Notes: generated from the sequence alone by a model not told the origin. Counted from the first letter of the stretch, positions 54,300 through 62,797 are shown. The stretch: DNA of 64,000 nt from CBDHEY01 sp965262305 (GCA_965262305.1 CBDHEY010000004.1:310001-374000); one strand, 5' to 3'. Made by a program: numbers and translations.

Positions 54300-55280
54300 A
54301 TGACTATTATCGAAATTATCATGTCAAAACTATTTGAACCTCATCGAGTAGCCTTTTTGCTACTTGATGGCTTTATTTCTGCCGACTTTGCTGGGCCGAG
54401 TGAAATACTCAATCGCGTAGTTTTAAAAGATGGAAAAAAGGCCTACGAGACCAGGCTATGCTCTCAGAACCTCAAAGTATCTTGTGAAGAATATACTTTG
54501 CAAACACCCTACAACCTGGACGCGATTGCCTGGTGTGAATCACTTATCTTGCCTGGAACACATAATCTGGTTAATCCCTTGTCAAACGAAGCAAAAAGTT
54601 TAATTCAGCAAGCTTTTCACCAAGGCAAGCGCGTTATCTCAATATGCTCTGGCGCTTTTGTACTTGCTGAAACTGGATTACTTAACGGCAAAGAAGCAAC
54701 GACCCATTGGGTGCTAACGAAATATTTTAAGAGTCGATACCCGAAAGTCTCCCTGAACCCTAACGTGCTTTTTGTTGAACAAGATGGGATTTACACTTCC
54801 GCAGGTGCCGCTGCAGGGTTGGACTTAATGTTACATCTAATTAGGCAAGATCACGGCGCAGAGGTCGCTGCATCTGCTGCGCGCCTAGCCGTGATTCCGC
54901 TAGAAAGGCCGGGGGGACAAGCACAATTTATCGAGGAAGACCTTCCAGGTAAATCAGAATACGACCTCCACTCATTATTGACCTGGATTGAAGCAAATCT
55001 TAATAAAGACCTTAGCCTGAGTAAATTATCTAAAAAAGCCTCCGTTAGTGAACGCACACTACATCGAAGATTCATGAAACTACTGAGTATGTCTCCGGCG
55101 ACCTATGTGACACATGTTCGAATAAAAAAAGCGCGCGCGCTATTAGAAACAAGTTTAATGTCTATCGAACAGATTTCTTCGCAAACAGGGTTTGGCACAT
55201 CGGCCAATTTTAGACAGCGCTTTCGACAAAAGTTGGGCGTAAGCCCAACAGAGTACAGAGCCTCTTTTCAAGTAAAATAA
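54300..55280 (+). CDS. GATase/DJ-1-type AraC family regulator (FtrA-like)
   Basis: A 326-residue regulator. The N-terminal DJ-1/PfpI domain (about 10-190) has VAFLLLDGFISADFAGPSEI and the nucleophile elbow VISICSGAFVLAETGLL, with THWVLTKYF after it; the C-terminal AraC domain (about 225-325) has LSKLSKKASVSERTLHRRFM and IEQISSQTGFGTSANFRQRF, ending LGVSPTEYR. The layout matches FtrA/GlxA-type transcriptional regulators. A second Met (54321) gives a start closer to the conserved fold. The inverted repeat upstream suggests control of itself and the divergent DUF3817-CopD operon. The signal is unknown. Confidence 0.92.
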   Translation: MTIIEIIMSKLFEPHRVAFLLLDGFISADFAGPSEILNRVVLKDGKKAYETRLCSQNLKVSCEEYTLQTPYNLDAIAWCESLILPGTHNLVNPLSNEAKSLIQQAFHQGKRVISICSGAFVLAETGLLNGKEATTHWVLTKYFKSRYPKVSLNPNVLFVEQDGIYTSAGAAAGLDLMLHLIRQDHGAEVAASAARLAVIPLERPGGQAQFIEEDLPGKSEYDLHSLLTWIEANLNKDLSLSKLSKKASVSERTLHRRFMKLLSMSPATYVTHVRIKKARALLETSLMSIEQISSQTGFGTSANFRQRFRQKLGVSPTEYRASFQVK

Positions 55281-55346
55281 TATATAAAGTCTAAATCCTT
55301 GCAGTCGACAAGCTTCCAAAATCACGAGCTGCCACAAGCCAAGGTT

Positions 55347-55796
55347 TTAATTAAACGTTAGCAAGGTAAACTGCTTTTGAGCTTCAACAAGGAGCTTTTT
55401 TTCGTCTTTGTCTTGGTTCCATTGGGACAAGCCATTGACCTCTTCACTTCTGTGATATAAGAGCAAAAAATCACCCAGAACCTTAAAGTTAGTCGGATCT
55501 ATCGACATGCGGCGTCCTAAGGTCAAACTAAAAGCACAATTTTGCCCGAATTTTGGCGTATATTTTTTTGGATTTGATTTAAACAACGCCACTTGCTCTT
55601 CGGATGCTAGGTAATACACCTTGTTGTTGTGGGTGACCGAAAATCGCGAATCACCTTTCTCAGCCTTATTTTTAGTAAAGTAGGAAACCGGGCTGTAACC
55701 TTCAATTGCGAGCGCTGGCTCTTCGTTTTGCCCAAACGCCATTGACGCATGCAAGAAAAATAGTAGAGTGAAAATGTATTTCTGAGCTTTATTCAT
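55347..55796 (-). CDS. Exported YHS domain protein
   Basis: A 149-residue exported protein: signal peptide IFTLLFFLHASMAFG, then a YHS-type segment (GYSPVSYFTKNKAEKGDSRF, VYYLASEEQVALFKSNPKKY, TPKFGQNCAF). In this family the block GY.PV.YF ... Y.F.S....F..NP..Y.P..GG.CA is diagnostic. Members are periplasmic and often proposed to bind metals or partner with oxidoreductases. It converges on the AraC-type regulator gene. Function unproven. Confidence 0.85.
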   Translation of the reverse strand: MNKAQKYIFTLLFFLHASMAFGQNEEPALAIEGYSPVSYFTKNKAEKGDSRFSVTHNNKVYYLASEEQVALFKSNPKKYTPKFGQNCAFSLTLGRRMSIDPTNFKVLGDFLLLYHRSEEVNGLSQWNQDKDEKKLLVEAQKQFTLLTFN

Positions 55797-56085
55797 TTTA
55801 TTATTCCTCGTGAATCAATTGCCCAAAACGATTACATTTTTTTATACTTAAGTCATCCCGAGGTTATGCCCGAATTATAAATAATTTATGTTTTAGGCAT
55901 TTTCCTTTTAACTTAATTCATAGTTTGCAAAAGAGCTAATATAATAAATCGATTATCAGTCGCTGACCTTGCATCTTATTCATCTTCTATTCATCTAATG
56001 TTCAATCCGCGTTAATTATCGAGTCAGTACCTGTTCATCGCCCAATATTTAGAATATCACTTCAATTAAAGTACTGGAGATCCAG

Positions 56086-56604
56086 ATGAAAGCAATTACA
56101 TTTATTACAGCGGCTATAACCGCAACATTATTGGCAAGTACCGCCTCAGCAGACATTACAAAGAAAATGATCATTGACGCACAAGAAGAATGGGGCAAAG
56201 GTATTGTCGCAATCGGTAAAGCAAGAGTAAACGGAAAAGACTATAAAGGTGCGGCGAAGAAGCACATTGATAAGCTCTATGATTATGATGAAGGAAAAGT
56301 GCTATTTAAGCCGACAAAAGCAGCTGATGACCAGTTTCGTGAGACATTTGGACAGGCTCATTCCTATTTCGTTAAAGGAGAAGTAAAGGAAGACGGTGGT
56401 TTTGCTATCAATCCATGGTTGAATGTGCGTTTCGAAAACCATGATATGTTCATTCAAGGCGATGTCGCTATGGCTATGGGTAACTACTACTTTACAACGG
56501 GCAGCGGCTCAGAAGTCAAAGTAGAATATACCTTTGGTTATCGTTTAGACGGCGATGACTTGAAGATCGTTCTTCATCATTCTTCTCTACCATTTAGTAA
56601 GTAA
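56086..56604 (+). CDS. Exported NTF2/SnoaL-like protein
   Basis: A 172-residue protein: signal peptide (ITFITAAITATLLASTASA) then an NTF2-like cone fold. Diagnostic pieces are KKMIIDAQEEWGKGIVAIGK (first helix), KAADDQFRETFGQAHSYFVK, and the strand run NVRFENHDMFIQGDVAMAMG, YYFTTGSGSEVKVEYTFGYR and LKIVLHHSSLPF at the end. The SnoaL-like family includes isomerases and many binding proteins; no catalytic residues can be claimed. A good ribosome site (TACTGGAG) precedes ATG 56086. A GC-rich hairpin follows at 56637-56661. Its function is unknown. Confidence 0.7.
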   Translation: MKAITFITAAITATLLASTASADITKKMIIDAQEEWGKGIVAIGKARVNGKDYKGAAKKHIDKLYDYDEGKVLFKPTKAADDQFRETFGQAHSYFVKGEVKEDGGFAINPWLNVRFENHDMFIQGDVAMAMGNYYFTTGSGSEVKVEYTFGYRLDGDDLKIVLHHSSLPFSK

Positions 56605-56636
56605 CTATAATTGTATTGCTTGCAAGTACTAAGATA

Positions 56637-56661
56637 GCCGGTCGCACGCTTTTCGGCCGGC
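56637..56661 (+). terminator. GC-rich hairpin, possible terminator
   Basis: GCCGGTCG (56637-56644) and CGGCCGGC (56654-56661) form an 8-base stem with one mismatch, loop CACGCTTTT, 33 bases after the NTF2-like gene. No T-tract follows, so the terminator call is moderate. Confidence 0.55.
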
Positions 56662-56729
56662 AGATCTAGGTACCCAAATATTCATTTAAACGATTAGTAT
56701 CTGGCCAAAACAAAGGATTTGCACTTTCC

Positions 56730-58319
56730 ATGTATAAAAGCAAACTCACTTTGTTCGCCGGGCTTATTTTATTTTTAATTTTTATTACGTCTTTATTAGT
56801 TGTCATTTCAACTCAAATAACCCGCTCTAACTTAAAAGAGAATGCCTTAGCGCAGTCTTTGTTAAACGAACACCTTTTAGTTTCGAGTATATCTTACCGG
56901 CTGTTCAAGCAATTAACAGATGAACTTATTTTTGGTAACGAAGCAAACCAAGCAGAGGTAAGAAACAAACGCGCAATTATCGACCAATCACTCGCAAAAA
57001 TAATTGTTCTTAAAGAACAACAACAAAAATCGCTAGGAAATAAGCTGGCAGCTGGTGGAATAGACAAAACGCTAGATTTAAGAGAATTGCTGGATAGTAT
57101 TATTACAGAGTACCACGCAATTTTTGATGAAATTGAAAACAATGGAGACTCACCCGAACAGCGTCAGGAACGTACACAATATTTACTAGAGGAAACGATA
57201 GATAACCGTTTTCGTGAAGCGATTAATTCTGCAATTACCGAACAAAGCAATATGGTTGCATCTTTGAATGCGAGAATTGAGACCCTGCATCAATCGATTT
57301 TTTGGTATTCAATTTTATTGGCCTTGCTCGCTGTCCCAATGGTAATTCTTGGCTCCTACTGGCTACTCAGTACCCTCTATCGCCCGTTGAATTCAATTCG
57401 TCTTGGTGCTGAAGCAATTACTCAAGAAAATTATCAGTACCGTATTCCTAGAGGATATGACGCGGAATTCGATAGTATTGCAGCGGCTTTTAACAGTATG
57501 GCTGAAGAACTTTTAAAGCAACGCGACCAAACATTTGCCGCTAACCGCGATCTTGAATATCAAGTCTCTCAACGCACAACTGAATTAACAGAAGCTAACG
57601 AGTTGCTGCAACACAATGACAAAACCCGACGCGAGCTTTTTGGCGATATTAGCCATGAATTACGTACCCCGTTGTCCATCATTCGCGGCGAAGTCCAAGT
57701 CACTCTGCGGCAAAAGAATGTTGATGAATCTGATTATAAGTCCACGCTTGGTACAGTGTTGGATCAGGCATTAAGCCTAAGCCGACTTGTGGATGATTTG
57801 CTCATGATCGCGCGCGCAGAATCAGGAAATATGCGAATCATCCCCAAAGCCATTGCGGTGGCAGAATTCATATATGCCACCACGCGTAAGCTAGATAGCA
57901 TGCTCGAGAAAAACGGCGTCAAACTTGAAATCAACATCGAAAAAGATCTGCCTATGGTGGCTTTTGACCCAGAACGTATATCTCAAGTGATCATGATTAT
58001 TCTCGATAATGCGCTTCAATATGCTGCACACGGCAGTCAAATTTTCATAACCTGTAAACAGGAATTCAACCTGTTAACAATTAGCATTCAAGACCAAGGT
58101 GAAGGGATAGACCCAGAAGCATTGCCGTTTGTTTTCGATCGCTACTTTCGGGGATCTGATACCCGCACCGGACGGGGTGCCGGACTTGGTCTCGCCATTG
58201 CAAAAGCGATTATGTCCGCACACAGAGGGAATATCGAAGTAGAATCAATCGTTGGTGAAGGTAGTACATTTACTCTTTCTCTACCTACGGAGCAATATGA
58301 CAAGCATATTAATAGTTGA
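56730..58319 (+). CDS. Membrane sensor histidine kinase
   Basis: A 529-residue two-component sensor. The first helix (LFAGLILFLIFITSLLVVIS) starts at about residue 8; a periplasmic helical domain (about 30-188) precedes the second helix (IFWYSILLALLAVPMVILGS, about 188-212). HAMP (about 213-265), HisKA (FGDISHELRTPLSIIRGEV, His309) and HATPase_c (IILDNALQYAAH N-box; LGLAIAKAIMSAHRGNIEVE G-box) follow. It autophosphorylates in response to an unknown periplasmic or membrane signal and passes phosphate to the OmpR-type regulator encoded by the overlapping next gene. Confidence 0.95.
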   Translation: MYKSKLTLFAGLILFLIFITSLLVVISTQITRSNLKENALAQSLLNEHLLVSSISYRLFKQLTDELIFGNEANQAEVRNKRAIIDQSLAKIIVLKEQQQKSLGNKLAAGGIDKTLDLRELLDSIITEYHAIFDEIENNGDSPEQRQERTQYLLEETIDNRFREAINSAITEQSNMVASLNARIETLHQSIFWYSILLALLAVPMVILGSYWLLSTLYRPLNSIRLGAEAITQENYQYRIPRGYDAEFDSIAAAFNSMAEELLKQRDQTFAANRDLEYQVSQRTTELTEANELLQHNDKTRRELFGDISHELRTPLSIIRGEVQVTLRQKNVDESDYKSTLGTVLDQALSLSRLVDDLLMIARAESGNMRIIPKAIAVAEFIYATTRKLDSMLEKNGVKLEINIEKDLPMVAFDPERISQVIMIILDNALQYAAHGSQIFITCKQEFNLLTISIQDQGEGIDPEALPFVFDRYFRGSDTRTGRGAGLGLAIAKAIMSAHRGNIEVESIVGEGSTFTLSLPTEQYDKHINS

Positions 58320-59001
58320 AGACGAAGAAAAAGTAGCCAACTTTCTTTTTCGTGGGTTAAAGAACGAAGGGTTAGAGTGTCAATGGGCATCGACTTCAGA
58401 AGATATGTTTTCCGCTTTAGCTGTGGATCAGTACGATCTCATTTTACTAGACAGATTGCTAGCAACACTCGATACCATTGACTTGTTACCGCAAATAAAA
58501 CAAAAACAACCCAGCGCGATGATACTTATGCTCACCGCATTGCATGATATTGAAGACAAGGTTTCTGGATTACGCGCAGGCGCAGACGATTATTTAGGTA
58601 AACCCTTTGATTTTGATGAGTTGCTCGCCAGAGTGGAAGCGCTCGTGCGTCGAAACCAGAAAAAGGAAAAGACCAAACAAGAACTCACTAAAGGTCACCT
58701 TCGTTTGGAATTAGAAGCGCAGCGAGTGTGGGTCGCCAATAAGGAAGTGGAACTCACTCAATTGGAATTTCAATTGCTGCGCTACTTTCTTAACAATCCG
58801 GACAAGGCACTTTCTCGAGAACGAATATTGAACAAAGTATGGGGAAACACTTCTGACCCAATGACCAATATCGTCGATGTGTATATTCGCAGACTACGCA
58901 AAAAACTCTCAGAAACAGCGAGCGATTCTGAACTTGGTGCTAGCGAGCAATTTATTCAAACATTGAGAGGCGCGGGCTATCGCCTTGGGCCTTGTGATTA
59001 A
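58297..59001 (+). CDS. OmpR family response regulator
   Basis: A 234-residue regulator: receiver domain (1-115; Asp9/Glu8 acidic pocket, phospho-acceptor Asp52 in DLILLDRLL, Thr in MLTALHD, Lys in DDYLGKPF) and winged-helix OmpR DNA-binding domain (about 135-233; ELTQLEFQLLRYFLNNPDKA, NIVDVYIRRLRKKLSE, RGAGYRLG). I start it at ATG 58297 (MTSILIVEDEE), with GGAG five bases upstream; it overlaps the kinase gene by 23 bases. An upstream GTG at 58252 would add residues not found in the family. It is paired with the kinase by overlap. Confidence 0.95.
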   Translation: MTSILIVEDEEKVANFLFRGLKNEGLECQWASTSEDMFSALAVDQYDLILLDRLLATLDTIDLLPQIKQKQPSAMILMLTALHDIEDKVSGLRAGADDYLGKPFDFDELLARVEALVRRNQKKEKTKQELTKGHLRLELEAQRVWVANKEVELTQLEFQLLRYFLNNPDKALSRERILNKVWGNTSDPMTNIVDVYIRRLRKKLSETASDSELGASEQFIQTLRGAGYRLGPCD

Positions 59002-59119
59002 CCAGTAAATGTCGTTAAAACTTACCGAACGGCCGCCAAAACGCCCTCAAATGTCCACCAATTGTTGATAAAACACCCTAACTAAATTAGAATTTGCGGC
59101 CTTTGCGGCTAGACAAGAT

Positions 59120-59133
59120 TATGATACATCATA
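59120..59133. promoter_or_regulatory. Candidate Zur-like operator overlapping a -10 element
   Basis: TATGATACATCATA is palindromic except for its central AC. Its left arm TATGAT is a good -10 hexamer, so a repressor bound here would block transcription of the merC-hisI-pyrC-folE2 operon that starts about 150 bases on. TTGCGG repeats lie upstream. The link to the Fur-family regulator encoded at 62399-62797 is inference from the operon content. Confidence 0.5.
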
Positions 59134-59284
59134 TCATTTTTAGCCATAAATTAGCTGTAGACTCTCAGAAAGTGCTATCACTCCGATTAAAGGTAAATAC
59201 CACCGGTCATAAACCTGCAGGACAATTGAAGCAAAAATTGAAAGCAACACTGCTCCAAAGAAATAGACTAAAGAACAACGTGAA

Positions 59285-59701
59285 ATGAAAAACCTGCAAA
59301 CAACAACAGACAAAACCGCTATTGGACTTTCTTTACTGTGTTCGATTCACTGTCTTGCTTTTCCGCTGCTGGTAGTATTATTACCCAGTCTTGCTGCGTT
59401 AAATCTCGATAATGAAGCCTTTCATTTATGGATGGTGATGGCAGTTATCCCTACAAGCGTCGTGGCCTTAACGCTTGGCTGTAAAAAACATAAAAATTTT
59501 GGTTTACTCTCTATCGGACTAGTTGGCTTAGTTTTTTTGATTTTAGCTGTCGCTTTAGGCGAAGATCTATTGGGTGAATTTTGGGAAAAAGGATTAACCG
59601 TTATTGGTTCAGCTGTTATTGCTTACGGACATTATAGGAATTACCGGCTTTGCCAAGAACACACTTGCGAAGAATGTGTCAATACAACTGAGAGAACTTA
59701 A
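59285..59701 (+). CDS. MerC-family membrane protein
   Basis: A 138-residue membrane protein of the MerC/DUF domain. Four helices are seen, with paired Cys in the first (LSLLCSIHCLAFPLLVVLLP) and ALTLGCKKHKN after the second; a Cys/His-rich C-terminus ends CQEHTCEECVNTTERT. MerC proteins move thiophilic divalent metals; chromosomal members without other mer genes occur in Zur-regulated clusters. There are no merT/merP/merA genes here, so zinc handling fits better than mercury. It is the first gene of the hisI-pyrC-folE2 operon, only two bases before hisI. A candidate operator lies about 150 bases upstream. Confidence 0.85.
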   Translation: MKNLQTTTDKTAIGLSLLCSIHCLAFPLLVVLLPSLAALNLDNEAFHLWMVMAVIPTSVVALTLGCKKHKNFGLLSIGLVGLVFLILAVALGEDLLGEFWEKGLTVIGSAVIAYGHYRNYRLCQEHTCEECVNTTERT

Positions 59702-59703
59702 AA

Positions 59704-60126
59704 ATGCAACATGCCTTTTTTAAGAGTATCGAAAATGAACCCAATAATACCGTTTTTGACCTAGCGGAAGTTATTGAACAGCTCGCCTTTAATGATCAAG
59801 GCTTAATCCCCGTTATCACTCAAGACGCCACTAGCAAAGAAGTGCTTATGTTCGCTTGGATGAATAAACAATCCCTCGAACTTACCATTAAAGATCAGCG
59901 CATGACTTACTGGTCACGAAGTCGCAATAAGCTCTGGATTAAGGGCGAAACCAGTGGCCACACTCAAGAACTCATTTCAATGGCATTCGATTGCGATGGC
60001 GATGTTGTGCTTTGCCAGGTTAATCAATCGGGAGCTGCCTGCCACACAGGTCGCCCCGCCTGCTTCTATCTGCAAGTGGATTCAGAAAAACGCCAAGTCA
60101 TTCTCAAAGGGAACGCGACGCAATGA
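59704..60126 (+). CDS. hisI: Phosphoribosyl-AMP cyclohydrolase (HisI), stand-alone copy
   Basis: A 140-residue HisI without the HisE part. It opens the purine ring of phosphoribosyl-AMP in histidine synthesis, using Mg2+ and a structural/catalytic Zn2+. VLMFAWMNKQSLELTIKDQR, MTYWSRSRNKLWIKGETSGH and DCDGDVVLCQVNQSGAACHT are typical; the metal ligands are intact: the Asp set in DCDGD and three Cys, in DCDGD, GAACHTG and RPACFY. In Zur regulons a second hisI (hisI2) is expressed in zinc deficiency. No other his gene is adjacent. It overlaps the dihydroorotase gene by four bases (ATGA). Confidence 0.95.
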   Translation: MQHAFFKSIENEPNNTVFDLAEVIEQLAFNDQGLIPVITQDATSKEVLMFAWMNKQSLELTIKDQRMTYWSRSRNKLWIKGETSGHTQELISMAFDCDGDVVLCQVNQSGAACHTGRPACFYLQVDSEKRQVILKGNATQ

Positions 60127-61460
60127 GCCAAACGCTCTTAATTAAAAATGCGCAGGTGGTTAACGAAGGAAACGTCGTTGAAGGTGATATACGGATTACG
60201 GATCGGCGAATAAGCCATCTTGGCGGTGAATTAGCTGCGACAAATAATGACACTATTTTTGATGCGGAAGGCCTGCATTTACTTCCAGGTATGATCGATG
60301 ACCAGGTTCACTTTCGTGAGCCCGGTTTGACTCACAAGGGCAATATTGCCAGCGAATCTCGGGCAGCAGTAGCAGGCGGCATTACCAGCTATATGGAAAT
60401 GCCTAATGTGAAACCAGCAACCACCGCAATTGAAGCTCTGGAAAAGAAATACGCGATAGCAGCTGAGCATTCAATGGCTAACTATTCTTTTTATTTAGGC
60501 GCTACCGAAGACAATCTAGAACAAATTAAACAACTCGACCCCAGCAAACACTGTGGCGTAAAGGTGTTTATGGGTGCTTCCACTGGCGATCTATTGGTTG
60601 AGCATCCAGAGGCACTAGACAGCATATTTCGTGATAGCCCGGTATTGATCGTCACCCACTGTGAAAGTAGCCCGCACATTAACGAAAATCTAAATAAAAT
60701 GCAGGAACTTGGGCGGACACCAACAATTCAAGATCACCCGAAAATACGCGATGTTGAAGCCTGCTATAAATCATCATCCTATGCCGTTGGTCTAGCGAAG
60801 AAATACCAAAGCCAGCTACACGTACTCCATATCACCACAGAAAAAGAATTGAGCCTTTTTGATGCTGGCCCGATAGAAGGTAAACACATAACAGCCGAAG
60901 CCTGTGTGCATCACCTTTGGTTTTGCGATCAGGATTATGATCGCCTCGGAAATCTAATAAAGTGTAACCCTGCGATAAAATCAGCCAGCGATCGTGATGC
61001 AATAATACAGGCTTTGCACGACAATCGAATCGATATCATCGCAACCGACCATGCACCACACACGCTAGAAGAGAAGCAAACGGACTATAATCAAGCTCCA
61101 GCTGGCTTGCCTTTGGTACAGCATGCGCTTTTGAGCCTGCTCGACCATGTAAAGTACGGTCGACTTAACTTAACTCAAGTCGTGGAAAAAACAGCACACA
61201 ATCCAGCAAAACGCTACAAATTAAACGAGCGTGGTTTTATCCGAGAAGGCTACTTTGCTGACCTCACTTTAGTAGATTTGAATCAGCCGACTGACACAAC
61301 TCACAAAAATGCACTTTACCATTGTGGTTGGACACCTTTCGATGGATATCAATTTTCTTCAAATATCCGAAGTACTTGGGTGAATGGAGATCAGGTATTC
61401 GACGGTCAGCGTATAAAAACACAAACTACATCCCCAATGCGACTCGCCTTCGCCAGATAA
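60123..61460 (+). CDS. pyrC: Dihydroorotase (class I, IDDQVHFREPG type)
   Basis: A 445-residue amidohydrolase interconverting carbamoyl-aspartate and dihydroorotate in pyrimidine synthesis. The metal-site motif is MIDDQVHFREPGL: Gln61 replaces the first His of the usual HxH pair while His63 remains. The carboxylated Lys is in GVKVFMGASTGDLLV; HCE, LHITT and the catalytic Asp in ATDHAPHTLEEK are all present. The same Q-x-H variant, as I recall, is shared by Bacteroidetes and some Gammaproteobacteria. Pyr biosynthesis neighbours are absent; the Zur-linked extra dihydroorotase (pyrC2/pyrQ in Pseudomonas) is the fitting parallel. Start overlaps hisI by four bases. Confidence 0.92.
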   Translation: MSQTLLIKNAQVVNEGNVVEGDIRITDRRISHLGGELAATNNDTIFDAEGLHLLPGMIDDQVHFREPGLTHKGNIASESRAAVAGGITSYMEMPNVKPATTAIEALEKKYAIAAEHSMANYSFYLGATEDNLEQIKQLDPSKHCGVKVFMGASTGDLLVEHPEALDSIFRDSPVLIVTHCESSPHINENLNKMQELGRTPTIQDHPKIRDVEACYKSSSYAVGLAKKYQSQLHVLHITTEKELSLFDAGPIEGKHITAEACVHHLWFCDQDYDRLGNLIKCNPAIKSASDRDAIIQALHDNRIDIIATDHAPHTLEEKQTDYNQAPAGLPLVQHALLSLLDHVKYGRLNLTQVVEKTAHNPAKRYKLNERGFIREGYFADLTLVDLNQPTDTTHKNALYHCGWTPFDGYQFSSNIRSTWVNGDQVFDGQRIKTQTTSPMRLAFAR

Positions 61461-61478
61461 ACTATCTAGGAGCAAATA

Positions 61479-62378
61479 TTGTTAACACGTAACCTTCCGG
61501 ACGTGACTTCTGACATAAAAGCGGAAACACCACTCACTTTGAAATGGGTAGGAATGGAAGAAATTGCCGTTCCCTTAAACCTTAAATTACAAAACGAAAA
61601 CTTACAAAAAGTTGCAGCAAAAGCTAACGTTTATGTCAGCCTAGAAGACACCAAAGCCAAGGGCATTCATATGTCGCGACTGCACGGGGTAATTAACCAG
61701 TTAGCGGATCAGGAATTTAATCAGGAAACCACGAAAAGCCTGTTAAACGAAATGATCGAATCCCAAGGCGGTATCGGCCATCAGGCAAAACTCTCCGTAT
61801 CGTTTGACGCCCTTTTGAAAAAACCTGCGCTTTTAAGTGATGAAAGTGGCTTTCAAAGTTATCCCGTCACTATAAACGCAGAACAAAAAACTTCTGGGTT
61901 TATCAGCGAACTTGAAGTCACTATTCCCTATTCAAGCACTTGTCCCTGTTCAGCTTCTTTGGCCCGGCACTTAACAGCAAACGCCATAAACGATATTTTT
62001 GCTGGTGGAACTATTGATAAGGAAGAACTTATCGATTGGGTGCAATCTCAAGCAGGCTCGATAGCCACCCCACATAGCCAACGCTCTTATGCCTACATTC
62101 GCATGGCACTGGGAAATAACCCTTGGCCTGACTATTCTTCACTGATTTTTCAATTTGAAGAATTGATTGGTACACCAGTGCAAACTGCCGTAAAAAGACG
62201 GGACGAACAGGAATTCGCTCGACTAAACGCAGAAAACCTTATGTTTTGTGAAGACGCCGCGCGCAGAATTAAAGCAGGACTTGAAGCAATGAGCCATGTT
62301 GAGGACTATTGGTTTAAAGTCGAACATCAAGAAAGTCTGCACGCCCACAATGCAGTGGTCATTGACGCCAAAAACTAA
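61479..62378 (+). CDS. folE2: GTP cyclohydrolase FolE2 (type IB)
   Basis: A 299-residue GTP cyclohydrolase that converts GTP to dihydroneopterin triphosphate in folate synthesis. FolE2 can work with metals other than zinc, unlike FolE1, and is the classic member of Zur regulons. Family blocks: NLPDVTSD at the start, GIHMSRLHGVIN, GGIGHQAKLSVSFDALLK, YSSTCPCSASLAR with the metal Cys, SQRSYAYIRMAL and MFCEDAARRIKAGLE. The start is TTG 61479, with a strong TAGGAGC ribosome site upstream. It is the last gene of the operon, 18 bases after pyrC. Confidence 0.96.
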   Translation: MLTRNLPDVTSDIKAETPLTLKWVGMEEIAVPLNLKLQNENLQKVAAKANVYVSLEDTKAKGIHMSRLHGVINQLADQEFNQETTKSLLNEMIESQGGIGHQAKLSVSFDALLKKPALLSDESGFQSYPVTINAEQKTSGFISELEVTIPYSSTCPCSASLARHLTANAINDIFAGGTIDKEELIDWVQSQAGSIATPHSQRSYAYIRMALGNNPWPDYSSLIFQFEELIGTPVQTAVKRRDEQEFARLNAENLMFCEDAARRIKAGLEAMSHVEDYWFKVEHQESLHAHNAVVIDAKN

Positions 62379-62390
62379 GCCATCCAATAG

Positions 62391-62405
62391 GGTGTAAACT
62401 ACACC
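62391..62405. terminator. Hairpin between folE2 and the Fur-family gene
   Basis: GGTGTA (62391-62396), loop AAC, TACACC (62400-62405), a perfect 6-base stem in the convergent junction, overlapping the stop codon of the Fur-family gene. There is no T-tract, so it may be a weak terminator for both. Confidence 0.5.
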
Positions 62406-62797
62406 TCTGCCAGCGCCGCTGAGTCAGCACAATCTGCACAGCGGCCAAATAGCGTAATGTCGTGGTCGTGCATCTCAAAACCTGGCGGCAATAACTGCTT
62501 TAAGTTCCCAGGGCAATTAAAAAGAACATACACTTTATCGCAATTAATGCATTTAAAATGGTGGTGGTGATGGTCTTTAGTCACCTCATAACGCGGAGAC
62601 TCATCCCCAATATAAACCGTGTTTACACTGCCTTCCGACACAAGCGCTTTAAGTGCACGAAAAACTGTGGCGATACCTAATGAAGGTAAATCCTGTTGCG
62701 CCAACGCCAGAATTTCTTTTGGCAATAAGGGTCTGCCCGTCTTCTTTAAGATGGATTCGATAACTTGGCGTTGTTGTGTATTTCGTTGCTGAGGCAT
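62399..62797 (-). CDS. zur: Fur-family regulator, probable Zur
   Basis: A 132-residue Fur-superfamily repressor. The winged helix contains RQVIESILKKTGRPLLPKEI and LGIATVFRALKALVSEGSV. The metal part has HHHHHFKCINCDKVYVLF and FGRCADCADSA, giving two CxxC pairs for the structural zinc, and a His cluster. Three features favour Zur over Fur or PerR: the short length, the two CxxC pairs and the position next to folE2, hisI and merC. Zur in the metal-bound form represses uptake and zinc-sparing genes. It is convergent on folE2 and ends within the hairpin. Confidence 0.82.
   Translation of the reverse strand: MPQQRNTQQRQVIESILKKTGRPLLPKEILALAQQDLPSLGIATVFRALKALVSEGSVNTVYIGDESPRYEVTKDHHHHHFKCINCDKVYVLFNCPGNLKQLLPPGFEMHDHDITLFGRCADCADSAALAEV

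Noticed and set aside
58252..58296. Upstream GTG start for the response regulator
   Set aside because: The family starts at MTSILIVEDEE (58297), with a ribosome site right before it; the extra residues are read from inside the kinase gene.
59094..59288. 64-codon frame overlapping merC by four bases
   Set aside because: The ATGA overlap looks like coupling, but the protein is a basic low-complexity string without family features, its TTG start has no ribosome site, and the candidate operator lies inside it.
59285..59701. Mercury resistance operon
   Set aside because: Only the MerC-type protein is present; merT, merP, merA and merR are absent, and the neighbours are Zur-type genes.
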